From Micropruina sonneratiae (GTDB taxonomy: Bacteria > Actinomycetota > Actinomycetes > Propionibacteriales > Propionibacteriaceae): 64,000 nucleotides of DNA. The stretch's first letter is position 1, and each line of letters begins with the position of its first letter. A program made the translations under genes and the position numbers. A model generated the notes under the pieces. The model was not told where the DNA came from, did not search any database, and saw nothing but the letters and a program-made list of their open reading frames with translations. Shown one piece after another: positions 11,016 to 20,411 of the stretch. The stretch lies in assembly GCF_025972045.1 (NCBI RefSeq), contig NZ_JAPDHX010000004.1:346337-410336 (forward strand), read 5' to 3'.

Positions 11016-11071
11016 GAGCTGTCCTGTCCTGAGGCCGCACGCTGCACCGACGCCGGCCTCACGCGATGTGA

Positions 11072-11137
11072 TCAGCCGGGAAGTGCTGGCCCTGGTGCAG
11101 GCCCGCGGGTTCGACCCGTGAGAGCCAAACGACGCAT
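11072..11137 (-). CDS. Possible 21-aa leader ORF upstream of phoH-like gene
   Basis: ATG at 11137, preceded by AGGAGG with 5 nt spacing, encodes a 21-residue Arg/Pro/Gly-rich peptide ending at 11072. The RBS is better than that of phoH itself. TACAGT about 40 nt upstream could be a -10 box. It may be a leader peptide or the upstream member of a phoAT-phoH2-like arrangement, but composition alone does not prove it is translated. Confidence 0.3.
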   Translation of the reverse strand: MRRLALTGRTRGPAPGPALPG

Positions 11138-11544
11138 TCGTTCCTCCTGGACGGCCAGGTCGATGGCCGTGTCTGCACTGTAAGCCTGAGCCCGAGCCGA
11201 ACCCCGGCCGCGGACCCGCGCGTGTCGCCCTTCGTCACGCAACGTTCACCCGCCGGGGTGGGACGCCCCGGCGGATCGGCGGCGGGGCTGAACCCGTCCT
11301 GGGTGACGATGACCGGCATGGCTGCGCATCCCTGAAGATCGCGACCGCGGTGGCCGGCCTGGTCGGCTGCGCCGCCTGCGCGCACGCTGAGCGGTCAGAC
11401 CGCGACCCTCGCCACCGACGGCAAACAGCGCTGGTTCGGGCCGGGCTGGTACCGGCTCGGCAGGTGCGACATGACCAGGCTGTAGCCGGCGGCGAAGAGC
11501 GAGACGGACGCCCCGCGCCGGCCACCTGTCGTCGGCAACCTCCC

Positions 11545-11550
11545 TAGACT
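11545..11550 (+). promoter_or_regulatory. Leaderless -10 box before GH31 gene
   Basis: TAGACT, then 7 nt, then the ATG at 11558. Confidence 0.5.
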
Positions 11551-11557
11551 GCGGCGC

Positions 11558-13930
11558 ATGACGCTTCCGGAACGCCTGATCCTGCCCACCACTCCTCTGG
11601 CTCCCGAACGGTCCCAGGTGCGCGGCGAGACGTACCGGATCACGGTGCTGACCGACTCGCTGTTCCGGTTGGAGTACTCCTCGACCGGCCAGTTCGAGGA
11701 CCGTGCCACCCAGACCGTCATCAACCGCGCGTTCGAGCCGGTGCCGTTCACGGTGAACACCACCAAGCACGGCATCGAGATCGTCACCGACACCGTCCAG
11801 CTCAGCTACGACGAGGCGCCGTTCAGCCCCGGCGGCCTGTACGCGCATCTGGTCGGCGGCACCGGACACCGGCGCACCTGGCGCTACGGCGAGCGCCAGC
11901 AGCTGTGGGGTGGCGGCGACTCGAACTTGGGCGGCACGGCGCGCACCCTCGACGAGGTGGACGGCCCGACCGACCTCGAGGACGGTGTCCTGGGCCTGCT
12001 GGGCTCGGCGGTGCTGGACGACAGCACGACGATGGCCCTGGACTCCGACGGCTGGGTGGCGGCGCGGGTGCCGGGCAACACCGACGTCTACCTGTTCGCC
12101 CACGGCGAGCGGTACATCGACGCCCTGAACGACTTCCACCGCCTGACCGGGCCGCAGCCGCTGCTGCCCCGGTGGGCGCTGGGCAACTGGTGGAGCCGCT
12201 ACCACCCCTACACCGCCGCCGAGTACCAGGCGCTGATCGAACGGTTCGAGGCGGAGCGGATCCCGTTCAGCGTTGCCGTGCTCGACATGGACTGGCACCT
12301 GGTCGACGTCCCGCCCGAATACGGCACCGGCTGGACCGGCTACACGTGGAACCGCGAGCTGTTCCCCGACCCGGAGGGGTTCACCAGCTGGCTGCACGAG
12401 CACGGCCTGAAGGTGTCGCTCAACGTGCACCCGGCCGACGGCGTCCGGGCCTTCGAGGAGCCGTACCGGCGGATGGCGCAGGCGATGGGCATCGACCCGG
12501 CCACCGAGCAACCGGTCGACTTCGACATCGCCGACCCGGACTTCCTGGTCAACTACCTCGAGCAGGTGCACCACCCGCTGGAGGACGCCGGGGTCGACTT
12601 CTGGTGGCTAGACTGGCAGCAGGGCACCCACACCGCGGTGGCCGGCCTCGACCCGTTGTGGCTGCTGAACCACTTCCACTACCTCGACAGCGCGCGCAAG
12701 GGCCGCCGTCCGATCACGTTCTCGCGCTACGCCGGGCCGGGGTCGCACCGCTACCCGGTCGGGTTCTCCGGCGACACGATCAACTCGTGGGCCAGCCTGG
12801 ACTTCCAGCCGCGGTTCACCAACACCGCCGCCAACATCGGCTTCGGCTGGTGGAGCCACGACATCGGCGGCCACATGTTCGGCCACCGTAACAACGAACT
12901 CGTCACCCGCTGGTACCAGTACGGCGCGTTCGCCCCGATCAACCGGCTGCACTCCACGCTGAGCCCGTTCATGGGCAAGGAGCCGTGGAACTTCCCCGCC
13001 GAGCACGCCGCGGTGATGGTCGACTACCTGCGGTTGCGGCACCGGCTGCTGCCCTACCTGTACACGATGAACGAGCACACCCACCGGACGAACGAGTCGC
13101 TGTGCCGTCCGCTGTACCACGCCGACCCGGCCGGCGACCTGTACTCGCAGCGCGGCTACGGCTACCGCAACACCTACCTGTTCGGGACCGAGCTGTTGGT
13201 CGCGCCGATCACCTCGCCCGCCGATCGTGGGACGGGGCTGGCCGCGGTGACCACGTGGCTGCCCGCCGGCGGCTGGACCGACTTCTTCACCGGGTTGCGC
13301 TACACCGGCGAAGGGATCGTCCACCTGCACCGGCGGCTGGGCGACTACCCCGTCCTCGCCCGCGACGGGGCGATCGTGCCGCTGAGCGCCGACGGCGAGT
13401 TCGGCATCGGCAACCCGACCGCGTTCGAGGTGCACGTGTTCCCGGGTGCCGACGGCGCGTTCACCCTGTACGAGGACGACGACGCGGCCGAGCCGCGCGC
13501 CGTGCGGACGCCGTTGAGCTGGGACGACGCCGCGGCCACGTTCACCATCGGCGCGGCACAGGGAGCGGCCGAGGTGGTGCCGGCGCAGCGCAGCTGGACG
13601 CTGGTGCTGCACGGCGTGGACGGCGCCGCCGCGGAGGGCGCGACGATCCGGCCGGGCTCCACGGGGGTGCGGGTCGAGCTGGGCGACGTCGCCACGGCGT
13701 CCGGTGTGGTGGCGCGGGTGACCGGCCTGACCCGCGGCGGGCCGACGAAGCGGGAACGGGCCTTCGAGCTGCTGCGCGGCGTGCAGGGCGAGTACATGCT
13801 CACCGAACGGATCTGGCACTCGATCGAGCGTCCGGGCGACGTGACCGAGGTGATCCGCCGCCTGGAGGGCCTCGACTTCCCCGACCCGCTGCGCGCTGCC
13901 CTGTACGAGATCCTGCTCGCTGAGGACTGA
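11558..13930 (+). CDS. GH31 alpha-glucosidase or alpha-xylosidase
   Basis: 790-residue cytoplasmic glycoside hydrolase family 31 enzyme with no signal peptide. The nucleophile is Asp 352 in WWLDWQQ and the acid/base is Asp 406 in GFSGDTINSW. Other family marks are VLDMDWH in the barrel and a C-terminal beta domain with LYEDDD. The last 80 residues (after about 710) extend past the usual C-terminal domain. Likely substrates are alpha-linked oligosaccharides such as maltodextrin or isomaltose; the sequence does not discriminate. It stands alone, with no transporter or regulator beside it. Confidence 0.93.
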   Translation: MTLPERLILPTTPLAPERSQVRGETYRITVLTDSLFRLEYSSTGQFEDRATQTVINRAFEPVPFTVNTTKHGIEIVTDTVQLSYDEAPFSPGGLYAHLVGGTGHRRTWRYGERQQLWGGGDSNLGGTARTLDEVDGPTDLEDGVLGLLGSAVLDDSTTMALDSDGWVAARVPGNTDVYLFAHGERYIDALNDFHRLTGPQPLLPRWALGNWWSRYHPYTAAEYQALIERFEAERIPFSVAVLDMDWHLVDVPPEYGTGWTGYTWNRELFPDPEGFTSWLHEHGLKVSLNVHPADGVRAFEEPYRRMAQAMGIDPATEQPVDFDIADPDFLVNYLEQVHHPLEDAGVDFWWLDWQQGTHTAVAGLDPLWLLNHFHYLDSARKGRRPITFSRYAGPGSHRYPVGFSGDTINSWASLDFQPRFTNTAANIGFGWWSHDIGGHMFGHRNNELVTRWYQYGAFAPINRLHSTLSPFMGKEPWNFPAEHAAVMVDYLRLRHRLLPYLYTMNEHTHRTNESLCRPLYHADPAGDLYSQRGYGYRNTYLFGTELLVAPITSPADRGTGLAAVTTWLPAGGWTDFFTGLRYTGEGIVHLHRRLGDYPVLARDGAIVPLSADGEFGIGNPTAFEVHVFPGADGAFTLYEDDDAAEPRAVRTPLSWDDAAATFTIGAAQGAAEVVPAQRSWTLVLHGVDGAAAEGATIRPGSTGVRVELGDVATASGVVARVTGLTRGGPTKRERAFELLRGVQGEYMLTERIWHSIERPGDVTEVIRRLEGLDFPDPLRAALYEILLAED

Positions 13931-13966
13931 GATCCCGCGGCAAACCCGTGACGACGGGGATTCGTC

Positions 13967-13986
13967 ATCCCGGCGGACGCCGGGAT
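13967..13986. repeat. ATCCCGGC hairpin, GTCATCCCGG-type intergenic repeat
   Basis: ATCCCGGC, loop GGAC, GCCGGGAT between the convergent GH31 and uppS genes. The flanking GTCATCCCGG is the widespread bacterial intergenic repeat motif, also seen near 2.35 and 59.1 kb. It could act as a bidirectional terminator. Confidence 0.55.
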
Positions 13987-14006
13987 CCCGGGGCGAGGGC
14001 GTCCGG

Positions 14007-14816
14007 CTAGCGGCCGAAGCGGCGCTCGCGCTGGGCGTAGGAGCGCAGGGCGCGGAAGAAGTCGACCCGACGGAAGTCGGGCCACAACGCCTCGTGGAAG
14101 TAGAACTCGCTGTGCGCCGACTGCCAGATCAGGAAGCCGGAGAGGCGCTGCTCTCCCGAGGTGCGGATGACCAGGTCGGGGTCGGGCTGGCCGGCGGTGT
14201 AGAGGTGATCGGCGATCTGGTCGATCTCGAGGGTGCGGGAGAGCTCGTCCAGGCTGGTGCCCTTGGCCGCCTCGGCGGCCAGCAGCGAGCGGAAGGCGTC
14301 CCGCAGCTCGTGGCGTCCGCCGTAGGAGACGGCCACATTGACCTGCATGCCCTCGCGGCCCTCGGTCTGGGCGGACGCCTCACGCAGCCGGTCCGCCATC
14401 GCGGCCGGCAGCAGGTCGAGGTCACCCAGGATGCGGACCCGCCAGCGCCCGTCCGTGGCTAGGTCGACGACGAGGTCCTCGATCGCCTGCAGCAGCGGCG
14501 CGAACTCGTGATCGCCGGAGCGGTCCAGGTTCTCGGTCGACAGCACCCAAAGGGTGACCGTCGGGATGCCCACCTCCTCGCACCAGGTGACGAACTCCTT
14601 GAGCTTGCCCGCGCCGGCGTCGTAACCGACGGCGACCGGCTCGGAGGGTGCGTTGCGGCGGGCCCAGCGGCGGTTGCCGTCCGCCATGACCGCGACGTGC
14701 CGGGGCAGCCGTTCGGGGGTGAGCTGGGAGCGCAGCCGTCGCTCGTAGGTGCGGTAGAGCAGCCCGGTGGGGTCGAGGGCACCGAGCGCTCTGGCGATGC
14801 GGGTGCCCCACTCCAT
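14007..14816 (-). CDS. uppS: Isoprenyl transferase (cis-prenyltransferase)
   Basis: 269-residue cis-prenyltransferase that condenses isopentenyl diphosphate onto an allylic primer, toward polyprenyl phosphate for cell-wall synthesis. The catalytic Asp 46 lies in VAVMADGNRRW; the RTSGEQRLS segment and the C-terminal W-x-DF region are conserved. The start at ATG 14816 has TATTGT and 6 nt upstream. The upstream in-frame extension to 15029 would overlap the dehydrogenase gene. Whether it makes short (Z-farnesyl) or long chains cannot be decided here; a second homologue may exist elsewhere. Confidence 0.92.
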   Translation of the reverse strand: MEWGTRIARALGALDPTGLLYRTYERRLRSQLTPERLPRHVAVMADGNRRWARRNAPSEPVAVGYDAGAGKLKEFVTWCEEVGIPTVTLWVLSTENLDRSGDHEFAPLLQAIEDLVVDLATDGRWRVRILGDLDLLPAAMADRLREASAQTEGREGMQVNVAVSYGGRHELRDAFRSLLAAEAAKGTSLDELSRTLEIDQIADHLYTAGQPDPDLVIRTSGEQRLSGFLIWQSAHSEFYFHEALWPDFRRVDFFRALRSYAQRERRFGR

Positions 14817-14822
14817 GGGGGT

Positions 14823-14828
14823 CACAAT
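14823..14828 (-). promoter_or_regulatory. Leaderless -10 box before uppS
   Basis: TATTGT on the minus strand, then 6 nt, then the ATG at 14816. It lies in the short gap after the dehydrogenase gene, so uppS has its own promoter. Confidence 0.5.
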
Positions 14829-14844
14829 AGCGGGGCGGAGAGGC

Positions 14845-15783
14845 TCACCTGGGCGCCAGGTTGCGCAGTTTCTCGCCGGCCAGCAGCCGCTGCAGGTTGT
14901 CGGTGATGAACTCCTTGGTGTGCAGCGGGCGGCCACCGGCGTTGTGCGGCGTGAGGATGGTGTGCGGCGCGTCCCACAACCGCGAATCGGCGGGCAGCGG
15001 CTCGATCTGCATGACGTCCAGCGCCGCACCGCCGAGGGTGCCGGCCTCGAGCGCGTCGACCAGGGCGTCCTCGTCGATCGCGACGCCGCGGCCGACGTTG
15101 ACCACCCACGCGTAGTCGGGCAGCAGTGCGAGTCGCTCGGCGTTGACCACGTTGGTGGTCTCCGGGCTCTTGGGCAGCACCAGCACCAGCACGTCGGTCT
15201 GCGGCAGCAGCTCGTCCACCTGATCGGTGGCCACCACCGGGAAGCCGCCGCGCTCGCCGGCGCTGCGCGCCACCCCGGTGACGGACGCCCCGAAGGCCGC
15301 GAACCGGGTGGCGCAGGTCTGTCCGATCGAACCGAAGCCCCAGATGGTCACCCGCGAGCCGATCAGGGTGGTCAGCGTCACGCCGTCGTGCAGCGGCTTG
15401 AAACCGCTCAGTTCGGACGCCCAGCGATGCTCCCGCTGGGCGGCGGCGGCCTCGGGCAGCTGCCGCAGCCCGGCCAGGGTGAGCGCGATGGTGTGCTCGG
15501 CGACCGTCTCGTCGTGGAATCCGCGGCCCGTGGTGACCTGGACCGAGGTGGGGAAGCCGGCGGCCAGCACCGGGTCGGGGCCGGCGGTCAGGGTCTGGAT
15601 CCAGCGCAGGTTCGGGGCGGCGAGCAGTTGCTCGATGATCGGCGACGCGAACCCCCACACCACGGCGGCGTCCGCGGCCAGGTGGGCGTCGGTGAGGTCG
15701 GCGTCCGGGTCGTAGGAGAGGACGTCCACCCCCTCTACCGGATCGAGTTCGAAGGGGGCGTCGGTGGGAACGATGAGCAACAT
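14845..15783 (-). CDS. D-2-hydroxyacid dehydrogenase family protein
   Basis: 312-residue NAD(P)-dependent dehydrogenase, a distant paralogue of the gene at 1.2 kb. The nucleotide-binding motif is GFGSIG (about 149-154). Catalytic Arg is in NVGRG, Glu in QIEPLP and His in TPHNAGG. The last motif is closer to the glyoxylate/hydroxypyruvate reductase-like group. The ATG at 15783 has CACAGT and 7 nt upstream. Substrate unknown; neighbours give no clue. Confidence 0.85.
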   Translation of the reverse strand: MLLIVPTDAPFELDPVEGVDVLSYDPDADLTDAHLAADAAVVWGFASPIIEQLLAAPNLRWIQTLTAGPDPVLAAGFPTSVQVTTGRGFHDETVAEHTIALTLAGLRQLPEAAAAQREHRWASELSGFKPLHDGVTLTTLIGSRVTIWGFGSIGQTCATRFAAFGASVTGVARSAGERGGFPVVATDQVDELLPQTDVLVLVLPKSPETTNVVNAERLALLPDYAWVVNVGRGVAIDEDALVDALEAGTLGGAALDVMQIEPLPADSRLWDAPHTILTPHNAGGRPLHTKEFITDNLQRLLAGEKLRNLAPR

Positions 15784-15800
15784 GCCCCCCACTGTGGCAC

Positions 15801-16454
15801 TCAGCCGAGGGTGACCAGCGCGATCGCCACGAAATGGCAGATCGCGGCGACGATCGTGCAGGCGTGGAAGATCTCGTGGTAGCCGAAGTAGCGCGGCGAC
15901 GGGTCGGGCTTCTTGAGCGCGTAGACCACGGCGCCGCCGCTGTAGACGAAGCCGCCCAGCGCGATCAGCACGAACACCGGCAGTGACGCGTTGGCCCAGA
16001 ACTCGCCGATCCAGCCCAGCGCGGCCCAGCCCATCAGCAGGTACAGCGCGGTGTGCAGCCAGCGCGGTGAGTGGATCCAGACCAGGTTGAAGAAGACGCC
16101 GGCCGCGGCGGTCGCCCAGACCAGGACCAGCAGCAGGGTGCGGCTGCCGGGGCTGAGCAGCATCAGCGCCAGCGGGGTGTACGAGGCGGCGATGAACACG
16201 AAGATGTTGGCGTGGTCGAGCCGGCGCAGCATCAGCTGGGTGCGTTCGCCCCAGGTGCCGCGGTGGTAGGTGGCGCTGACCCCGAACAGTTCGACCGCGG
16301 CGAGCAGCCACACCGCGCCACCGATCCGGCCGGTCACGGTGGGGGCCAGCACGATCAGCACCAGCCCGGCCAGGAAGGCGATCGGGGTCATCGCCAGGTG
16401 CAGCCAGCCCCGCATCAGCGGCTTGAGCGGGAGCGGGACGTCGGTGTGCTCCAT
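15801..16454 (-). CDS. Hemolysin III / PAQR family membrane protein
   Basis: 217-residue integral membrane protein with about seven hydrophobic segments. Metal-binding motifs of the family are present: SATYHRGTW, RLDHANIF and the C-terminal HEIFHACTIVAAICHF. Bacterial members are of uncertain function; some affect membrane lipid homeostasis. The ATG at 16454 was chosen for its AGGA at 6 nt; starts further up at 16479 or 16514 are possible. The upstream region has a direct repeat that may be an operator. Confidence 0.85.
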   Translation of the reverse strand: MEHTDVPLPLKPLMRGWLHLAMTPIAFLAGLVLIVLAPTVTGRIGGAVWLLAAVELFGVSATYHRGTWGERTQLMLRRLDHANIFVFIAASYTPLALMLLSPGSRTLLLVLVWATAAAGVFFNLVWIHSPRWLHTALYLLMGWAALGWIGEFWANASLPVFVLIALGGFVYSGGAVVYALKKPDPSPRYFGYHEIFHACTIVAAICHFVAIALVTLG

Positions 16455-16483
16455 CGGTCGTCCTAGGGTCGAAGTCACATACC

Positions 16484-16510
16484 TACGGTAACGTAACTTA
16501 CGGTTGCGTA
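16484..16510. promoter_or_regulatory. Direct repeats TACGGTAACGTA / TACGGTTGCGTA upstream of hlyIII
   Basis: Two 12-mers (16484-16495, 16499-16510) differ at two positions with a 15-bp period, in an AT-rich patch where the hemolysin-III promoter should lie. The TTACGTTAC-like core resembles TetR-family operators. Confidence 0.45.
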
Positions 16511-16629
16511 TCAAACTTCGGGGCTGTCAACCCCCTGTGCATCCCATCCCGTCATGGCCGCCTGCGAGGTGGGTCCAGATCAGGCACCGAACTCGGTGCC
16601 CGATGTGGACGGACCTCTCCGGCCCTGAA

Positions 16630-18696
16630 TCAGAGCCGCTGCCACAACGCCTTGCGGAGCGCCTTCACCTCGGTGGCGGGCTCGAAACAGACCGTGCCAC
16701 GGCACACGTAGGCCGTGGTGGCGCCATCGCGGGCCTCGCGATCGTCGAAGTGGTGGGCGAAGCCGCCGGTGCCGACCGGTCCGGCCAGCAGCGCCGTGCC
16801 CGCGGGAGCCATCCTGGCCGCCGCCGAAGCGAGTTCCTCGATGGGGCTCGGGTCGTCGGGGGTGACCAGCACGGCAACGGCCGGTGCCAGCCGGTTCGCG
16901 GCCTGGTCGGCGATCAGGATGTCGGCGAACGCCCAGCCGGCGAACCGGGGCGCGGCCTCGACCATGCCGTGCAGGGTCGCGGCGGCGGCGTCCGCCCGTG
17001 CGCCGAAGTCGGCCCGGTCGGCCAGCAGCCCGACCAGTCGCAGCGCCGCCACCAGGCACGCCGTGCCCGACGGGGTCGGGTTGTCGGAGGTGTCGCGGGC
17101 GCGGGCGAAGGGCTGCGGACCCTGCGCCTCACCGCCGTCGACGGCAGCCGCCGGTTCGTCGGGAGCGTCGAAGAAGCCGCCGTCGGGGGCGGTGAACAGC
17201 TCCAGTGCCCGCTCCAACAGCAGCACCGCCCGGTCGAGCCAGCGCGCGTCCCCGGTCGCGCCGGCCAGCCGCGCGAAGCCGAGCGCCAGGGCCCCGTGGT
17301 CCTCGGCCATGGCGGGCGAGTCGCCGACGTGCCCGTCCAGGCTCGTGCGGCGCAGCCGGTCAGCGCTCCACTGCCCCCAGGACGCCTCGGCCGCCGCGCG
17401 GGCCAGATCGAGCCAGGCCGGCTCGCCGAACACCAGCGCCGCATTGACCAGCGAGTCGATCGCGAAGCCGTTCCAGGCCGCGACCAGCTTGTCGTCGCGG
17501 GCCGGCACGAAGCGGGTGGAGCGGGCGGCGCGCAGCCGCTCGATCACGCCGTCCAGCCGGCCCCGATCGGGCGTCCCGCGCAGCTGCAGGGTGGACAGGC
17601 CGTGTTCGAAGGTGCCGCGTTCGGTGACGTGGAACACGCCGCAGGCCCAGTCGGCGTCCGCCTCACCGAGCGCGTCGGCGAGCAGGGCCGGCGACCACGC
17701 GTAGTAGATGCCCTCGTGCACCGTGCCGGTGATGTCGGCGGAGTCGGCGTCCAGGCTGGCGGCGAACCCGCCGCCGTCGAGCTGCAGGTCGTCGGCCAGG
17801 AAGCCGACGATGCCGCGCGCTGCCCGCTCGAACAGTTGCCGCAGGCCCTGGTCGTGGTCGGCGGTGCGGCACCAGCCGCGGGTGTAGCTGCCCAGCAGCA
17901 GCGCGTTGTCGTACAGCATCTTCTCGAAGTGCGGCACCACCCAGCCGGCGTCGACGCTGTAGCGGTGAAAGCCGCCGCCGAGCTGGTCGTGGATGCCGCC
18001 GCGGGCCATCGCCTCCAGGGTGCGCTGGGCGAGGTCGAGCGAGGCGGGCTCGCCGGTGACGAGCAGGGCGTCCAGCACGCCCGGCGTGGGGAACTTGGGC
18101 GCCCGGCCGAATCCGCCGTGCACCGCGTCGAAGTCGGCCGACAGCTTCTCGTGCAGGGCGGCCAGATCGATGCGCTCGGGGGCGGGCAGGGCGCCGAACT
18201 CGTTGCTGACGTGGGCGACGATGGCGTCCGCGCTGGTCAGCACCTCGTCGCGGCGCGTCGTCCAGGCCTCGGCCAGGGCGGTGACGACCTGGGTGAACGA
18301 CGGCATGCCACCGGCCGGCTGCGGCGGGTAGTAGGTGCCGGCGAAGAACGGCCGCCCGTCCGGGGTGAGGAAGACCGTCATCGGCCAGCCGCCCTGGCCG
18401 GTGAGCGCCTGGGTTGCCTTCATGTAGACGGCGTCGACGTCGGGACGTTCCTCGCGGTCGACCTTGATCGCGACGAAATGCTCGTTGACCAGGGCCGCGG
18501 CCGCGGCGTCCTCAAAGGACTCGTGGGCCATCACGTGACACCAGTGGCAGGCGGCGTAGCCGACGCTCAACAGCACCGGGACGTCGCGGCGCCGGGCCTC
18601 GTCGAACGCCTCGGCGCTCCACGGCCACCAGTCGACCGGGTTGTCGGCATGCTGCCGCAGATAGGGGCTGGACGCCCCGTCGAGTCGGTTCGTCAC
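16630..18696 (-). CDS. Thioredoxin-domain protein, YyaL/SSP411 (DUF255) family
   Basis: 688 residues. The N-terminal thioredoxin-like domain has CHWC (Cys 50 and 53) in [13 protein letters not shown], followed by [14 protein letters not shown] and GTYYPP, all hallmarks of DUF255. The remainder is an (alpha/alpha)6-barrel-like region related to sugar epimerases. Bacterial function is unproven; redox or carbohydrate roles are proposed. The GTG at 18696 overlaps the stop of the upstream small membrane protein gene (GTGA), so they are coupled. Confidence 0.88.
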   Translation of the reverse strand: MTNRLDGASSPYLRQHADNPVDWWPWSAEAFDEARRRDVPVLLSVGYAACHWCHVMAHESFEDAAAAALVNEHFVAIKVDREERPDVDAVYMKATQALTGQGGWPMTVFLTPDGRPFFAGTYYPPQPAGGMPSFTQVVTALAEAWTTRRDEVLTSADAIVAHVSNEFGALPAPERIDLAALHEKLSADFDAVHGGFGRAPKFPTPGVLDALLVTGEPASLDLAQRTLEAMARGGIHDQLGGGFHRYSVDAGWVVPHFEKMLYDNALLLGSYTRGWCRTADHDQGLRQLFERAARGIVGFLADDLQLDGGGFAASLDADSADITGTVHEGIYYAWSPALLADALGEADADWACGVFHVTERGTFEHGLSTLQLRGTPDRGRLDGVIERLRAARSTRFVPARDDKLVAAWNGFAIDSLVNAALVFGEPAWLDLARAAAEASWGQWSADRLRRTSLDGHVGDSPAMAEDHGALALGFARLAGATGDARWLDRAVLLLERALELFTAPDGGFFDAPDEPAAAVDGGEAQGPQPFARARDTSDNPTPSGTACLVAALRLVGLLADRADFGARADAAAATLHGMVEAAPRFAGWAFADILIADQAANRLAPAVAVLVTPDDPSPIEELASAAARMAPAGTALLAGPVGTGGFAHHFDDREARDGATTAYVCRGTVCFEPATEVKALRKALWQRL

Positions 18697-18860
18697 CGGT
18701 CGGCGGACTCGTCGGCGCCCGGGCGGGCATCGCGCGGCGGTACCGAGATCTTGCGGATCTCGCGGCGCATGCTCAGGTACAGGCAGAACATCACCACACC
18801 GATCCCGAACACCATCACCAGGGGGAACCAGCTCGCTTCGGCCAGGTCGAACAGCACCAT
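18693..18860 (-). CDS. Small single-pass membrane protein (55 aa)
   Basis: 55 residues: a short N-terminus, one hydrophobic segment (about 12-30, [19 protein letters not shown]) and a charged tail with RREIRKI. The ATG at 18860 is preceded by TAGGCT and 6 nt, and the stop overlaps the start of the DUF255 gene. Such a small, coupled gene is likely real. Function unknown; it could help localise the downstream protein. Confidence 0.7.
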   Translation of the reverse strand: MVLFDLAEASWFPLVMVFGIGVVMFCLYLSMRREIRKISVPPRDARPGADESADR

Positions 18861-18866
18861 GCTCGG

Positions 18867-18872
18867 AGCCTA
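18867..18872 (-). promoter_or_regulatory. Leaderless -10 box before the 55-aa membrane protein
   Basis: TAGGCT on the minus strand, then 6 nt, then the ATG at 18860. Confidence 0.5.
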
Positions 18873-18896
18873 CCCGCAGCGCCCGGGACGCCGGTG

Positions 18897-19829
18897 TCAG
18901 ATCGAGTACGCCCAGGCGTCCGCCACGACGGGCTCGCGGGTGTCGATGCCGGCGAACAGGTCGTCCTCGGGCAGGGTCACCGGCACCATCGACTTGGCGA
19001 GTTGGTAGTCCTCGGTGGGCCAGCCGGCCTGCTGGATTGCCATCGGCACGGCGAACCAGAACCCGTCGGGATCGATCTGGGTGGCGTGGGCGCGCAGGGC
19101 GTGGTCGCGCAGCGGGAAGTACTCCGCGCACGGCACGAAGGTGGTCAGCCGGTCCTCCACCTCGTCGCGGTCCCAGTTCTGCAGCCACTCCGCGTACGGG
19201 CTCTCCAGCCCGTGTGCGTGCATCAGCTCGTCCAGCTTCGCCAGCCGGCCGCGGTGGAAGTTCATGTGGTAGTAGACCTTCAGCACCTGCCACGCCGCGC
19301 CGTGCTCGGGCCAGGCCGCCGGGTCGGCCGCGGCCTCGACCGCCGCCATCGTGATCCGGTGGCACATGATGTGGTCGGGGTGCGGGTAGCCGCCGTTCTC
19401 GTCGTAGGTGGTGACCACGTGCGGCCGGAACTCCCGGATCACCTTCACCAGGGCGCCGGCCGCCACGTCGACGTCCTGCAGGGCGAAGCAACCCTCAGGC
19501 AGCGGCGGCAGCGGGTCGCCCTCGGGCAGGCCGGAATCGACGAAGCCCAGCCAGGTCTGCTCGATGCCGAGGATCACCTTGGCCCGCGCCATCTCCTGGG
19601 TGCGCAGTTCGGCCATCCGCGCCCAGTTCTCGGGACTCTCCATCCTCGGGTTCAGGATCGAGCCCCGCTCGCCGCCGGTGCAGGTCGCCACCAGCACCTG
19701 GACGCCCTGTGCCACGTACTTGGCGGTGGTGGCCGCACCCTTGGACGACTCGTCGTCGGGATGCGCGTGGACGTGCAGCAGCCGGAGCGGCTCGCCGGCG
19801 GCGTCCACCCTGATCGTGGTGGTCGACAT
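18897..19829 (-). CDS. mca: Mycothiol S-conjugate amidase
   Basis: 310-residue LmbE-like zinc amidase that cleaves mycothiol S-conjugates into a mercapturic acid and GlcN-inositol, a detoxification step found only in mycothiol-producing actinobacteria. The zinc motif HAHPDDE starts at residue 21 and a second histidine motif, HPDHIMCH, follows. The length and the distal CTGGERG and WFAVP segments fit Mca rather than MshB. The ATG at 19829 has CACAAT and 7 nt upstream, favouring it over the ATG at 19838. It diverges from the DUF4307 gene. Confidence 0.9.
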   Translation of the reverse strand: MSTTTIRVDAAGEPLRLLHVHAHPDDESSKGAATTAKYVAQGVQVLVATCTGGERGSILNPRMESPENWARMAELRTQEMARAKVILGIEQTWLGFVDSGLPEGDPLPPLPEGCFALQDVDVAAGALVKVIREFRPHVVTTYDENGGYPHPDHIMCHRITMAAVEAAADPAAWPEHGAAWQVLKVYYHMNFHRGRLAKLDELMHAHGLESPYAEWLQNWDRDEVEDRLTTFVPCAEYFPLRDHALRAHATQIDPDGFWFAVPMAIQQAGWPTEDYQLAKSMVPVTLPEDDLFAGIDTREPVVADAWAYSI

Positions 19830-19913
19830 GGCCGCCATTGTGCCAGCGCCGGAACCGCCGGCACGCGCACCAGTCAGCCGACGGACACCGTCCGGCCCGG
19901 GCAGAATAGCCGG

Positions 19914-20315
19914 GTGACGATCACCGACAGCGACCAGGAACGCATCCGGCGGCGCTACCCGCCGCAGCGCCTCTCCCCCGCGGCCATGGTGGTGCTCGGG
20001 TTCGTGGTGTTCGCCCTGATCAGCTACGTGGTGTGGGTGGCCTCGCACCGAGCGAACCCGCCCGTCACCGCGCGCATCGACTCCTTCCAGGTGGTCTCCG
20101 ACAACGAGATGCGGGCCACGCTGGCGGTCGACCGGCCCGACCCCACCGTCGCCGCGTCGTGCTTCGTCATCGTCCAGGCGGTCAGCTACGACCGGGTGGG
20201 CGAGCGCTGGGTCGAGATCCCTCCGGGGACCGACCCGCTCACCCGCCTCGACGTGAGCCTGCGGACGTTCAAGCGGGGCACGGCGATCAGCGTGGAGAGC
20301 TGCACAGTCACCTGA
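19914..20315 (+). CDS. DUF4307 membrane protein
   Basis: 133 residues: a basic N-terminus, one membrane segment (about residues 22-45, MVVLGFVVFALISYVVWVA) and an extracytoplasmic beta-rich domain. This layout and its position divergent from mca are usual for DUF4307 in actinobacteria. The GTG at 19914 has CAGAAT and 6 nt upstream, indicating a leaderless mRNA. Function unknown. Confidence 0.8.
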   Translation: MTITDSDQERIRRRYPPQRLSPAAMVVLGFVVFALISYVVWVASHRANPPVTARIDSFQVVSDNEMRATLAVDRPDPTVAASCFVIVQAVSYDRVGERWVEIPPGTDPLTRLDVSLRTFKRGTAISVESCTVT

Positions 20316-20316
20316 G

Positions 20317-20359
20317 CCCCCATCACCGCTCGCCCAACTACCGAGCGGCCGAGGTGGGG
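20317..20359. repeat. Hairpin repeat, copy 2 of the GCTCGCCTAACTACCGAGCG family
   Basis: CCGCTCG (20326-20332) pairs with CGAGCGG (20342-20348), with an outer CCCCA/TGGGG clamp. The 20-mer at 20328-20347 differs from the other copies at one base. It starts just after the DUF4307 stop and probably acts as its terminator. Confidence 0.75.
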
Positions 20360-20399
20360 ACACCCGGCGGGCCGTGCTCAACCCCTTGATGGGTGTTGG

Positions 20400-20405
20400 T
20401 AGGCT
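20400..20405 (+). promoter_or_regulatory. Leaderless -10 box before greA
   Basis: TAGGCT, then 6 nt, then the ATG at 20412. Confidence 0.55.
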
Positions 20406-20411
20406 CTCCCG

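Larger units (their letters stand above)
11016..11557. other. 540-bp gap between phoH-like and GH31 genes
   Basis: Only one candidate element was found: a 21-codon ORF with a strong RBS (11072-11137, minus). The rest shows no tRNA, no clear hairpin and no convincing coding sequence; the longer open frames lack RBS and family resemblance. The right end holds the GH31 promoter. Confidence 0.6.

Noticed and set aside
11100..11125. T-arm-like GGGTTCGACCC suggesting a tRNA
   Set aside because: No acceptor or anticodon stem can be formed around it.
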